The position numbers were made by a program, and so were the translations under genes. From Solirubrum sp044628455 (lineage in GTDB: Bacteria > Bacteroidota > Bacteroidia > Cytophagales > Hymenobacteraceae): 64,000 bases of DNA. The stretch is taken from positions 43,401-107,400 of the forward strand of contig NZ_JBIYZW010000004.1 of NCBI RefSeq assembly GCF_044628455.1. The letters are read 5' to 3'. Below the pieces are notes generated by a model. The model saw nothing but the letters and a program-made list of their open reading frames with translations, was not told where the DNA came from and ran no database searches. Of the stretch, positions 51,110 through 60,100 are shown one piece after another; positions within the stretch are counted from its first letter, which is position 1, and every line of letters starts with the position of its first letter.

Positions 51110-54100
51110 TTAGAAGTCATACCCGAGCGTGAAGTAGAATTTGGGGCCGCGCTCCACGTAGTCTTCCTGCCCCCAGGCCACGTCGAGCTTGCCGTAAAAG
51201 CCCAGCAGCGTGGTGCGGGCCCCAAAGCCGTAGCCCAGCAGCATGGGGTTGCGGAAGTTGACCACCGTGGCCGAGAAGGCATTGCCGTTGCTGGGCCGGA
51301 TCTGGGTGTTGAAGGAGTTGTTTTCGTTGAAGGGGTTGGAGCCCGAGTAGGCCGTGCCCATATCGCCGAAGGCCGTGAGCTGCAGGTTGCGGAAGAAGCC
51401 CGAGTAAATGGGCTTGCGCGAGAGGACCTGAATGATGGGTACGCGCAGCTCCGAGTTCAGCAGCACGTATTTGGGCCCGCTGCGCTGGTTGTAATCGAAG
51501 CCGCGCAGGTTGGTCACGAACTGCTGGTAGAAGATGTCGGCCGGGTCGTTATCGGGCCGGTTAAACTTCACCTGGTCGAAGTTCTGGTAGTCGTAGTTCA
51601 GCCAGTTGTCCATGCCGCCGAGGCGGAAGGTTTTGGCCGAGGGCCCGAAGAAGTGGCCGTAGCTGGCACGGTTGGCCCACACGATCTGCCGGTATACCTT
51701 CTGGTAGTGGCGCAAATCCACGTAAATCTTGCCGAAGTCGTCGTTGCTGTTGCCCACGCCGTTGAGCTTCATCATGCCCACCTTCATGCGGGTGCCCTCG
51801 AGCATGTTAACGCCGGTGGCAATGGCGTTGTCGAACACCATTTCGGCGCTGCCGCCCAGGTACTTCCGCTCCCGGTCGTTGACCTCCGAGAGGTCGGTAA
51901 TGGCCAGCACCGCCGTGTTCACGAAGCGGGCATTGGCGCGCACGCTCAGGTTGTGGGTCAGCGGGTAGGCCACGCCAGGCGTCACTTCCAGGCGGCTGAA
52001 GCGCAGCTCCTTGTTGTCTTCCGACCAGAAGTAGCTCTGCTTTTCCAGGCGCAGGCTCCAGTCGTAGCGGCGCTTCAGGTTGGTGTACTCGCCGAAGATG
52101 CGGTTAGTGCGCAGGTCGGTGAGGGCGAAGATACCGGCCCGGATGCGCTGGTCTTCAAATAGGTCCGACATGTTCACCTGCCCGATCAGCCCGATGCCCA
52201 GCAGCGGGTCGGCGTGCACCGACGACACCACGTTGTCGAGGCTGAAGCGGGTGTCGTAGCGCTGCGGACCAGTTATACCCAGCTCGGGGGCGGCGGCCGG
52301 CCGGGCCACGGCAGTGGTGGCTGCCCGGCGGGGCCGCGGCTTGGGCACGTCTTCCTCGAACTGGTAGTCGCTCACGTCCACGGCCGGGTTGCGCAGCGGG
52401 GGCTTGGCGGCCGGCTGCTGGCTTTGCGCGGGGGCATTGCCGGTGCCCGGGCCCGTGCCGGCCGCCGTTTGAGCGGGGCGCTGCGCGGCGCGGGTCTGGG
52501 CGGCCGAGCGGTCTTCCAGAATTTCCTGCCGCGCCGTTTTGGCCAGCTTCAGGTTGGTGGGCAGCTCGTACTTGGGGTAGGCGTACACAAACTCCCGGGC
52601 GCGGTCGGCGGCCACGAAGCCCAGCGCACCGGTGGTAGCGTTGTAGTCGAAGCTCTTGAGGTTGTTAAGGAAGGCGCTGGCCGCGCTCCGCTCCCGGGTG
52701 CGCAGGTTGTAGCGGAAGATGCTGCGCACCCCGCTTTCCTCGCTCAGGTACAGCACCTCGTCCTGCGACACCACCCGGGGCCTGGTTTCGTTGGAGATGG
52801 TAGCTACCAATTGCTCAATGGGCTTGGCGCGGCCGTCGAGGTGGTAGGCAAACAGGTCGTAGTTGTTCACCACCGCGTTGAAGCCGCCCTTGGCCGTGCC
52901 GGTCGAGTCGAGCCAGCGGTTGGAGCTGAACACCAGGGTCTGGCCGTCGGGCAGAAACACCGGCTGCACGTCGTCGAACAAATCGTTGGTCAGTCGCTCG
53001 GGCTGGCGGCTGCCGGCGCGCAGCACGTAGATGTCGGCCTGGCCGTTGCGCACGCCGGTAAAGGCCAAGGCCTTGCCGTCGGCCGAGTAGCTCAGGTCGA
53101 GCACCTGGCTGAAGCTGTTGAACAATGCCGAGCCCTGGCTGCGGCCGAAGGGCAGGGCCTCGCGCAGACGGGCAAACACCCCGGCCGCGCCGCCGTCGGC
53201 GGGGCGCAGGCGCAGGTTGAGCTTGCCGCGGCTTTCCTCGGCCACGGCCAGCTGGCTGTTGTTGCGCCAGGCCAGCACGGGCAGCTCCAGCTCGACCTGC
53301 TGGTCGGGGGTTTTGTAGCCGCCGCCGTGCACGGTATGCCGGCCGCCGCTGCCGTCGGCATTGGTCACCACCACGCGGTAGCGGCCGCGGTCGTTTTCGG
53401 TGTAGGCCAGCAGGCGGCCGTTGGGGCTGATAACGGGCTCGGAGTAGCGCAGGCCGCGGCGGTTGCGGCTCATGAGCTGGTGCTGCTCGTCGGGCAGCAC
53501 GTAGGCCGTTTCGGGCTGGCCGTTCAACTGGCGGTAGTACGCCAGCCAATCCTTAAGAAACACCTTATAGGGCACGTTCAACGACGAACTGATGCCGGTT
53601 TCCACGTCGCGGGTGATGCGCGTCAGGTTCAGAATGTTCTGAATGCTGGTGTAGCCGTAGCGCTCGGCAATGTAGTTCCACAGGCTCTGACCCGCCAGCT
53701 GGGGGTTGCGCAGGAAAAACTGGGCTGCGCGGTCCTTGTCGACTTTCTGCGTCATGTCGCGCATGTAGTCGTCCATTTCCACGCTCCAGCCCTCGGCCGC
53801 GTAGGCCGCGGCGCCCATCACAAACCAATCGGGCAGCTGCAGCAGGTAGCTGCTCTGAATGACTTCCTTGAGCGAGCCGCCGTACATCATGTCGTTGAGC
53901 AGCACCCGGGTAATCTGGTAGCTTAAATCACGCTTGAACTGAGTTTGCTCGCCACTGAAGGCCAGTTGCACCTTGGTCATGCGCAGCAGCGAGGTTTCGC
54001 CGCCGGTGCCGTACTTGTCGGCGTCGAGGCCCACGTTGCTCTGGCGCAGGTCGCCCACCGAGTTGTAGAGTATCAGGGTGGTTTTCGAGTACGGGTAGTA

Positions 54101-54373
54101 GCCGATGAGCGCGGTGATGCGCTGCAGTTCGGTTTCGGCGTACTCGGCCGCCCGCCGGGCCGCCAGCTCGCCGCCCGAGTAGTAGTACACGGTGAAGTTC
54201 TGCGTGCTCAGCAGTTGCCAGTCGAAATCCTTGTACTGCAGGCGCACTCGCCCGAAGTTTTCCTGGGCCGACTGCGCCGCGGCGCCCAGGGGCCAACCCA
54301 GCAGCAAGGCCAGGGCCAGCACCGCGCCCCGGCACCGCACCGGCAGTTCAGAAGAAAAGAAGAAATGCTTCAT
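51110..54373 (-). CDS. Outer-membrane protein with beta-propeller and Omp85-like barrel
   Basis: 1087 residues. Signal peptide (cleavage near AAAQ, residue 34). Region 40-300 resembles a gluzincin (peptidase MA) fold, but the HExxH helix is replaced by YQITRVLLNDM and the region around LPDWFVMGAAAYAAEGW lacks the expected glutamate, so it is probably inactive. Region 315-650 is a TolB-like beta-propeller (RYSEPVISPNGRLLAYT, VLDLSYSADGKALAFTG, VQPVFLPDGQTLVFSSN). A P/Q/A-rich linker (about 650-730) leads to a C-terminal Omp85-like barrel ending in YDF. Function unknown. Confidence 0.85.
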   Translation of the reverse strand: MKHFFFSSELPVRCRGAVLALALLLGWPLGAAAQSAQENFGRVRLQYKDFDWQLLSTQNFTVYYYSGGELAARRAAEYAETELQRITALIGYYPYSKTTLILYNSVGDLRQSNVGLDADKYGTGGETSLLRMTKVQLAFSGEQTQFKRDLSYQITRVLLNDMMYGGSLKEVIQSSYLLQLPDWFVMGAAAYAAEGWSVEMDDYMRDMTQKVDKDRAAQFFLRNPQLAGQSLWNYIAERYGYTSIQNILNLTRITRDVETGISSSLNVPYKVFLKDWLAYYRQLNGQPETAYVLPDEQHQLMSRNRRGLRYSEPVISPNGRLLAYTENDRGRYRVVVTNADGSGGRHTVHGGGYKTPDQQVELELPVLAWRNNSQLAVAEESRGKLNLRLRPADGGAAGVFARLREALPFGRSQGSALFNSFSQVLDLSYSADGKALAFTGVRNGQADIYVLRAGSRQPERLTNDLFDDVQPVFLPDGQTLVFSSNRWLDSTGTAKGGFNAVVNNYDLFAYHLDGRAKPIEQLVATISNETRPRVVSQDEVLYLSEESGVRSIFRYNLRTRERSAASAFLNNLKSFDYNATTGALGFVAADRAREFVYAYPKYELPTNLKLAKTARQEILEDRSAAQTRAAQRPAQTAAGTGPGTGNAPAQSQQPAAKPPLRNPAVDVSDYQFEEDVPKPRPRRAATTAVARPAAAPELGITGPQRYDTRFSLDNVVSSVHADPLLGIGLIGQVNMSDLFEDQRIRAGIFALTDLRTNRIFGEYTNLKRRYDWSLRLEKQSYFWSEDNKELRFSRLEVTPGVAYPLTHNLSVRANARFVNTAVLAITDLSEVNDRERKYLGGSAEMVFDNAIATGVNMLEGTRMKVGMMKLNGVGNSNDDFGKIYVDLRHYQKVYRQIVWANRASYGHFFGPSAKTFRLGGMDNWLNYDYQNFDQVKFNRPDNDPADIFYQQFVTNLRGFDYNQRSGPKYVLLNSELRVPIIQVLSRKPIYSGFFRNLQLTAFGDMGTAYSGSNPFNENNSFNTQIRPSNGNAFSATVVNFRNPMLLGYGFGARTTLLGFYGKLDVAWGQEDYVERGPKFYFTLGYDF

Positions 54374-54403
54374 ATAGCCAACGGGGCAGAAACGAAGGAA
54401 AAA

Positions 54404-55516
54404 TCAGGACGCGGTAAGGGTGGCCGGAGCGGCAACGGAATACAACGTCTGATAACGTAGAATATTGACTTCCGGCCACAGCTCGGCGCCGGTTTCGAGC
54501 GCCTCGGCCAGCTGCGCCGCCAGCCCGGGAGCCAGCAGCACGCCTTTGGAGCCCAGCCCGTTGAATACCGCCAGGGCGGGCCACTGCGGGTGCACGCCCA
54601 GCAGGGGTTTCCGGTCGCGCACCGCCGGCCGCACGCCCGCCCGCTGCCCAGTCACCACGAAGGGCGCATCGGTCAGCTCGCGCAGGCGGCTGCTCAGTTC
54701 CTCCCGGGCCTCGGCGGTGCAGCCCTCGGCGAAGGGCGGCCAGCGGTAGGTGGCGCCCACGCGCAGCCGTCCGTGGCCCAGCGGCACCACGTAGGCCCCG
54801 CGGTTGAGCACGTGGCTGGAGGGTAGCGCAGGAGCGTCCACGTCGAGCACTTCGCCTTGGTTAGGAGTTACGGGCAGCCAGCCAAACCACGGGTTACGCA
54901 CCACCGCGGCGCCTTCGCAGAACACCACGCGGCGGGCGCGCACGCGGCCGGCGTAGCGGGCTCCGGCTGCATCGGCAACAAGCTGTTCGGGGGCAAAAGT
55001 TTCGGGCCACAGCCAGCCGTTTTGCCGGCCGTCGGCGGTCAGCCCGTCGAGCAGGGCGGTGGTGTCGACCCAGCCGCCCTGGCGCAGCTCCAGCCCGCCG
55101 AAGGGCTCCCGGATGTGGGGCAGCGCGGGCAGGGGCAGGGCGGGGTCGGCCACGTAGTCGCCCCAGCGCCCGTCGGCCGAGCGGGCCAGCACGTCGTTCT
55201 GCTCGCGCACCGAGGAAAACAGCTTGCGGATGGGCATCTCGTGCAGCAGCGGCCGGGCCAGCTCCTGCTCCAGGCTCCGGTAGAAAGCGCGGGCCGCGGG
55301 CAGCAGCTCGGCAATGCGCCACGAGAGGGCGAAGCGCTTACCGGCCACGGGATTGATGAGGCCGGCGGCTACCCGCGAGGCCGAGTCGGGCCGGGGTGCA
55401 TCGAGCACCAGCACGCGGCGGCCGCGCCGGCGCAGCTCCCAGGCCAGGGCGGCGCCGGCCAGGCCGTGGCCCACAATCAGGTAATCTACTTCGGCTGGCG
55501 GCGCGGGAGTTTCCAT
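54404..55516 (-). CDS. FAD-dependent oxidoreductase, DAO family
   Basis: 370 residues. N-terminal FAD-binding motif YLIVGHGLAGAALAWELRRRG, the ATG segment SRVAAGLINPVAGKRF and a C-terminal NGLGSKGVLLAPGLA. This is the glycine/D-amino acid oxidase family (ThiO/MnmC-like); the C-terminal domain of MnmC is one possible relative. Substrate unknown, cytoplasmic. Start METPAPP at 55516. Confidence 0.88.
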   Translation of the reverse strand: METPAPPAEVDYLIVGHGLAGAALAWELRRRGRRVLVLDAPRPDSASRVAAGLINPVAGKRFALSWRIAELLPAARAFYRSLEQELARPLLHEMPIRKLFSSVREQNDVLARSADGRWGDYVADPALPLPALPHIREPFGGLELRQGGWVDTTALLDGLTADGRQNGWLWPETFAPEQLVADAAGARYAGRVRARRVVFCEGAAVVRNPWFGWLPVTPNQGEVLDVDAPALPSSHVLNRGAYVVPLGHGRLRVGATYRWPPFAEGCTAEAREELSSRLRELTDAPFVVTGQRAGVRPAVRDRKPLLGVHPQWPALAVFNGLGSKGVLLAPGLAAQLAEALETGAELWPEVNILRYQTLYSVAAPATLTAS

Positions 55517-55607
55517 TCCGGGCAAAATACGCACTTTCCGGGGCTGATTGCGTAACTTACCCTCCCGTTATCCGCCCGCCCGTCCCGGCGGGCCTTTTCA
55601 CTACTGC

Positions 55608-56246
55608 ATGACCGTTTCGGGCTTTACGTTCAACGCCTTTTCCGAAAACACCTACCTGCTGCACGACGCCACCGGCGCCTGCGCCATCGTCGACCCGGGC
55701 TGCTACGAGCGGGCCGAGCAGCAGGCCCTCCAGCAATTCATCGAGGCCCGCCAGCTGCGCGTGGCGCTGCTGCTGAACACGCACTGCCACATCGACCACG
55801 TGTTCGGCAACCAGTTCGTGCTCGACACCTGGCCGGGCACGCCCTTCCTGATTCACGAGGCCGACCTGGCCACGCTGCGCGCCGTGCCGGCCTACGCTCC
55901 CTCCTACGGCTTTCCGCACTACTCCCCCGCCGAGCCCACCGGCTTTCTGACGCCGGGCGAGCCGCTGCGCTTCGGCGAGACCGAGCTGGCAGTGCGCTTG
56001 GCCCCCGGTCACGCGCCCGGCCACGTGGTGTTCTACCACGCCCCCACGCAGGTGGTCATCGGCGGCGACGTGCTGTTTCAGGGCAGCATCGGCCGCACCG
56101 ACCTGCCCGGCGGCGACTACGCCACGCTGATTCGCAGCATTCGGGAGCAGCTGCTGACCTTGCCCGACGACACGACCGTGTACCCGGGCCACGGGCCGGC
56201 CACGACCGTAGGCGCCGAGCGGGCGTCGAACCCTTTCCTGAAATAG
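55608..56246 (+). CDS. Metallo-beta-lactamase fold hydrolase (glyoxalase II-like)
   Basis: 212 residues. The zinc motif THCHIDHVFGN (HxHxDH), then APGHAPGHVVFY, GGDVLFQGSIGRTDLPGG and YPGHGPATTVG. This set is typical of the YcbL-like short glyoxalase II/hydrolase group. Cytoplasmic. The ATG at 55608 is chosen over the upstream in-frame one. The stop codon is at the edge of heptamer element 8. Confidence 0.92.
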   Translation: MTVSGFTFNAFSENTYLLHDATGACAIVDPGCYERAEQQALQQFIEARQLRVALLLNTHCHIDHVFGNQFVLDTWPGTPFLIHEADLATLRAVPAYAPSYGFPHYSPAEPTGFLTPGEPLRFGETELAVRLAPGHAPGHVVFYHAPTQVVIGGDVLFQGSIGRTDLPGGDYATLIRSIREQLLTLPDDTTVYPGHGPATTVGAERASNPFLK

Positions 56247-56317
56247 TTGGAACCCGGGGGCTCTGGGTCCTGGTCGTCCTTCGGCCAGAGTCCAAGCTCC
56301 CCAGCCCCCAAGCTCCT
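56246..56317. repeat. Heptamer element 8 (hydrolase/pssA gap)
   Basis: GC-rich words: GGAACCC, GGGGGCT, CTGGGTC on the left, and the complements of GGAGCTT, GGGGGCT, GGGGAGC, TTGGACT on the right (about 56290-56317). Pairing is less perfect than in the other elements. It fills the gap from the hydrolase stop to the TTG start of pssA. Confidence 0.65.
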
Positions 56318-57052
56318 TTGAAACGACACCTTCCCAACGCGCTGACCTGCCTGAACCTGCTCTGCGGCTGCGTGGCCCTGACCCTGATCCTGGACTTCGA
56401 CCTCGCGCCGGTTGCTACGCAGACCCTGCCGTGGGGCGTGCTGGTGCAGGCCGCTTTTCTCATTGGCATTGCCGCCGTGGCCGACTTCTTCGACGGGCTG
56501 GTGGCGCGGGCCCTGCGCGTGTCGTCGCCCATCGGCAAGGACCTGGACTCGCTGGCCGACATGGTTTCCTTCGGCGTAGTGCCGGGGGCCATTCTCTTCA
56601 AGCTGCTGCAATACGCCTTGCCGGCGGCCGGCCTGCCCGATTCGCTGGCCTACTTGGCCTTCACCGTCAGCATCTTCTCGGCCCTGCGCCTGGCCAAGTT
56701 CAACAACGACACCCGCCAGTCCGACTCCTTTATTGGGGTGCCCACGCCGGCCAACACCATGCTCATTGCCGCGCTGCCGGTCATTCTCAACCACGACCAG
56801 TTCGGGGTCGGCAGCCTGATTCTGAACCCCTGGGTGCTGCTGGGCCTCACCTTTCTGATGTCGGGGCTGCTGGTGGCCGAGCTGCCGCTGTTTGCCCTGA
56901 AATTCAAAAACTTCACCTGGCAAGACAATTCGCTGCGTTTCGTGTTTTTAGGCTTGTCGGCGGGCTTGCTGCTGCTGCTGCAGGCAGCGGCCGTGCCGCT
57001 GATTATCCTGCTCTACGTGCTGCTGTCGGTGCTGCGGCCGGCGGCTGGATAG
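56318..57052 (+). CDS. pssA: CDP-diacylglycerol-serine O-phosphatidyltransferase
   Basis: 244 residues, about seven membrane segments. CDP-alcohol phosphatidyltransferase motif DGLVARALRVSSPIGKDLDSLAD with all conserved acidic residues, followed by MVSFGVVPG. It makes phosphatidylserine for phosphatidylethanolamine synthesis. The start is TTG, giving MKRHLPNALTCLNLLCGC as in relatives; no ATG is available before the membrane segment. The TTG is abutted by heptamer element 8. Confidence 0.92.
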   Translation: MKRHLPNALTCLNLLCGCVALTLILDFDLAPVATQTLPWGVLVQAAFLIGIAAVADFFDGLVARALRVSSPIGKDLDSLADMVSFGVVPGAILFKLLQYALPAAGLPDSLAYLAFTVSIFSALRLAKFNNDTRQSDSFIGVPTPANTMLIAALPVILNHDQFGVGSLILNPWVLLGLTFLMSGLLVAELPLFALKFKNFTWQDNSLRFVFLGLSAGLLLLLQAAAVPLIILLYVLLSVLRPAAG

Positions 57053-57180
57053 CGGGGCTACAATATTTCGCCGGCTGAACAGTTGTAAGGACGCCGCGCC
57101 AAATGAACCGGGCTGGGCCCAACGGTTGTTCGGAAACACATCCGCCACTGCGTAACCTTAGCTGCTTGAACCACACCGCT

Positions 57181-60100
57181 ATGCGCTTTTCTACGTTGCT
57201 GCTGCTGCTCACGCTGCTGGCCACCGATACCTGGGCCCAGCTGCCCGGGGCGCGCAAAACCATCGGCTGGCAGGGCCAGACCACGCTCCGCCTGCGCAAG
57301 GGTGAGGTGCAGGTGCCCACGTTTGCCGAGGCCAAGTTCGAGCCCGAAGGCCGCCTGCCCTACCTCACCTTCCGCCTCGACGGCTACGTCACCAGCGTGC
57401 AGCTGGCCGCTCCCAGCTACGAGGCCTTCGCCGGCGCCGAAGCCAAGGCCTTCGACGTGCCCGAGCTGGGCGCCGCGCCCAAGCTGGTGCTGCGCCACGG
57501 CTACGAAAAGCGCCGCCCCGTAACGCTGGTGACCCTGGTTCCCCTGCGCCGCAACGGCCAGTCGGGCCAGCCCGAAAAGCTTACCGCCTTCGGCTATACC
57601 TACACCACCGGTACCGACGAGCTGGCCAACCGCGGCCGCCGGCGCACCTACGCCACCAACTCGGTGCTGCGCCAGGGCGAGTGGTTTAAGGTGGGCATTG
57701 CCGGCCACGTGCAGGGCGGCCACGACGGCAGCGGTATCTACAAGCTCGACCGCAGCTTCCTCTCGTCGCTGGGTTTGCCGGTGCAGTCGCTCGACCCGCG
57801 CTTCCTGCAGCTCTACGGCAACGCCGGGGGCATGCTGCCCCAGGCCAACAGCGCCGCCCGCCCCGACGACCTGCCCCAGAACCACCTGCTGTTCGTGGGC
57901 AACAACGACAATGTGCTCGACGCCAACGAATACTTCCTGTTTTACGGCCGCGGCCCGCACACCTGGGAACCCAAGGGCACCACGCCCACCGGCTTCCGCC
58001 ACGTGCTGAATTTGTACGCCGACACCGCTTACTACTTCCTGACGGTGGGTCAGACGCCGGGCCTGCGCGTGGCCCCCCGCGCCGACGTGACGGGCACGCC
58101 CACGGCCACCATCCGCCAGTCGTGGGAGCGGCAGTTTTACGAGCTGGACCTGGTAAACCTGCTGCGCTCGGGCCGGCAGTGGCTGGGCCAATCCTTCAAC
58201 AACGGCACCCAGCGCGAAGTCAGCTTCACCGTGCCCGACCTGGTGCCGGGCACGCCCCTGCGCGTGACCACCTCCCTGGCCGCTACCAAAGTCCCCACCC
58301 GCTTCTGGTCGTATACCATCCCGGGCGACACCATCGACCAAAGCACGGACTTCGCCCTCACCCTCAACGGCGCCGCGCTGGGCTCCCAGCGGGTGGTAAA
58401 CCTGAGCTGCGGCTGGCCGGGCTCCTCCAACTGCTACCCCGAAGCCGCCAACACCTCGGTCCGCACCTACACCACCACGGCACCGGCGTCGACCAACCTG
58501 CGCCTGGCCGTGCGCTACGACAGCCGCGGCGACCAGGCCGCGGTCGGCTACCTCGACTACGTGGAAGTGCAGGGCCAGCGCCGCCTGCAGCTCAGCAGCG
58601 GCAGCAACCAGCTGAGCTTCCGCTCCCTCGAAAACCTCGGCGCGGGCAACGTGAGCACCTTCGAGCTGGGCAACGCGGCCAGTGGCCTGACGGTATGGGA
58701 CGTGACCAACCCGCGCCGGCCGCAGGTGGTGGCGTTGAACGGCGGCAGCTTCGTGGCCCGCACCGACTCGGTGCGCGAGTACGTGGCCTTTGGCAGCGGC
58801 AACTTCGACGCGCCGCTGAGCTTCGGCCGCGTGGGCAACCAGAACCTGCACGCCCTGGGCATCGACCCGGTAGACCTGGTTATCGTGACCCACCCGGCAT
58901 TTCGCGCCGAGGCGGAAAAACTCAAGGAGCACCGCCGTCAGCACGATGGCCTCAAACCCATCGTGGTGACTACCAATCAGATTTACAACGAGTTCAGTTC
59001 GGGCGGGCAGGACATCACCGCCATCCGCGACTTCCTCAAGATGCTCTACGACCGCGGCAACGACCTGTACGTGGTGCTGCTGGGCGATGCATCGTACGAC
59101 TACAAGGCCGACCCCAGCAACTCGACCGACCCCAACCGGATACCCGGCTGGTGGAAGGATCGGCAGGTGAAGGACAGCGAGAACCAGAACTTCGTACCCA
59201 CCTACGAGTCCCGCGAATCCTTCGCCCGCATCTCGCCGCGCTACAGTGCCCCGGGAATTTCCTACTGCTCCGACGACTACTTTGGGTTCCTGGATGACGC
59301 CGAAGGCGAATGGCCCGATACGGCCACTCCCACCAGCTTTTTCATGGACGCAGCCATCGGGCGCCTGCCCGCGCGCTACCCCCGCAATCAGCCCGGCTCG
59401 GCCGAGCAGGCCCGCACCGTTGTGCAAAAGCTTATCGACTACGACAAGCCCACGGCCCAGGGCAAGTGGCGCAACCGCGTGACCTTCGTGGCCGACGACG
59501 AGCAAAGGAGCAATCTGCACATCGACCACTCGGAGGATGCCGTGAACGTAACGACCAGCGCGGCTCCTGCTTTCAACAGCAATAAGGTTTACCTCGACCT
59601 GTTTCCCCAGCTGCCCACCTCGGGCGGGCAACGTTCTCCCGACGCCAATGCCGCCCTGGACGCGGCCATTGAGCAGGGCTCGGTGCTGGTGGGCTATGCC
59701 GGCCACGGCGGCCCGCGCGGCTGGGCCGACGAGCAACTGCTGACCAATGCCAGCGTGCTGCAGCTGCAAAACCGGCAGAAGCTCACCTTTATGTTTACCG
59801 GCACCTGCGACTTTGCCTGGTACGACGACCCGGCGTTCAACTCGGCCGGGGAACAGATTCTGACCGACACGCCCGGCGGGGTAGTGGGCCTGTTTACGAC
59901 CACGCGCATCGTCGATGCCTTCACCAATCAGGCCCTGGCGAATCCGTTCTACCGATCCTTGTTTAAGCGCAACGCCGCCACGGGCCAGTGGAACCGCCTC
60001 GGCGACGCGGTGGTGTTCGGTAAAAACGAGGATGGCACCGACGTGGCCAACCGTAACTTCACGCTGCTGGGTGACCCGTCGATGCGCCTAGCGTTTCCGC

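Noticed and set aside
57058..59769. 903-residue open frame opposite porU
   Set aside because: Antisense shadow; porU motifs are intact on the plus strand.
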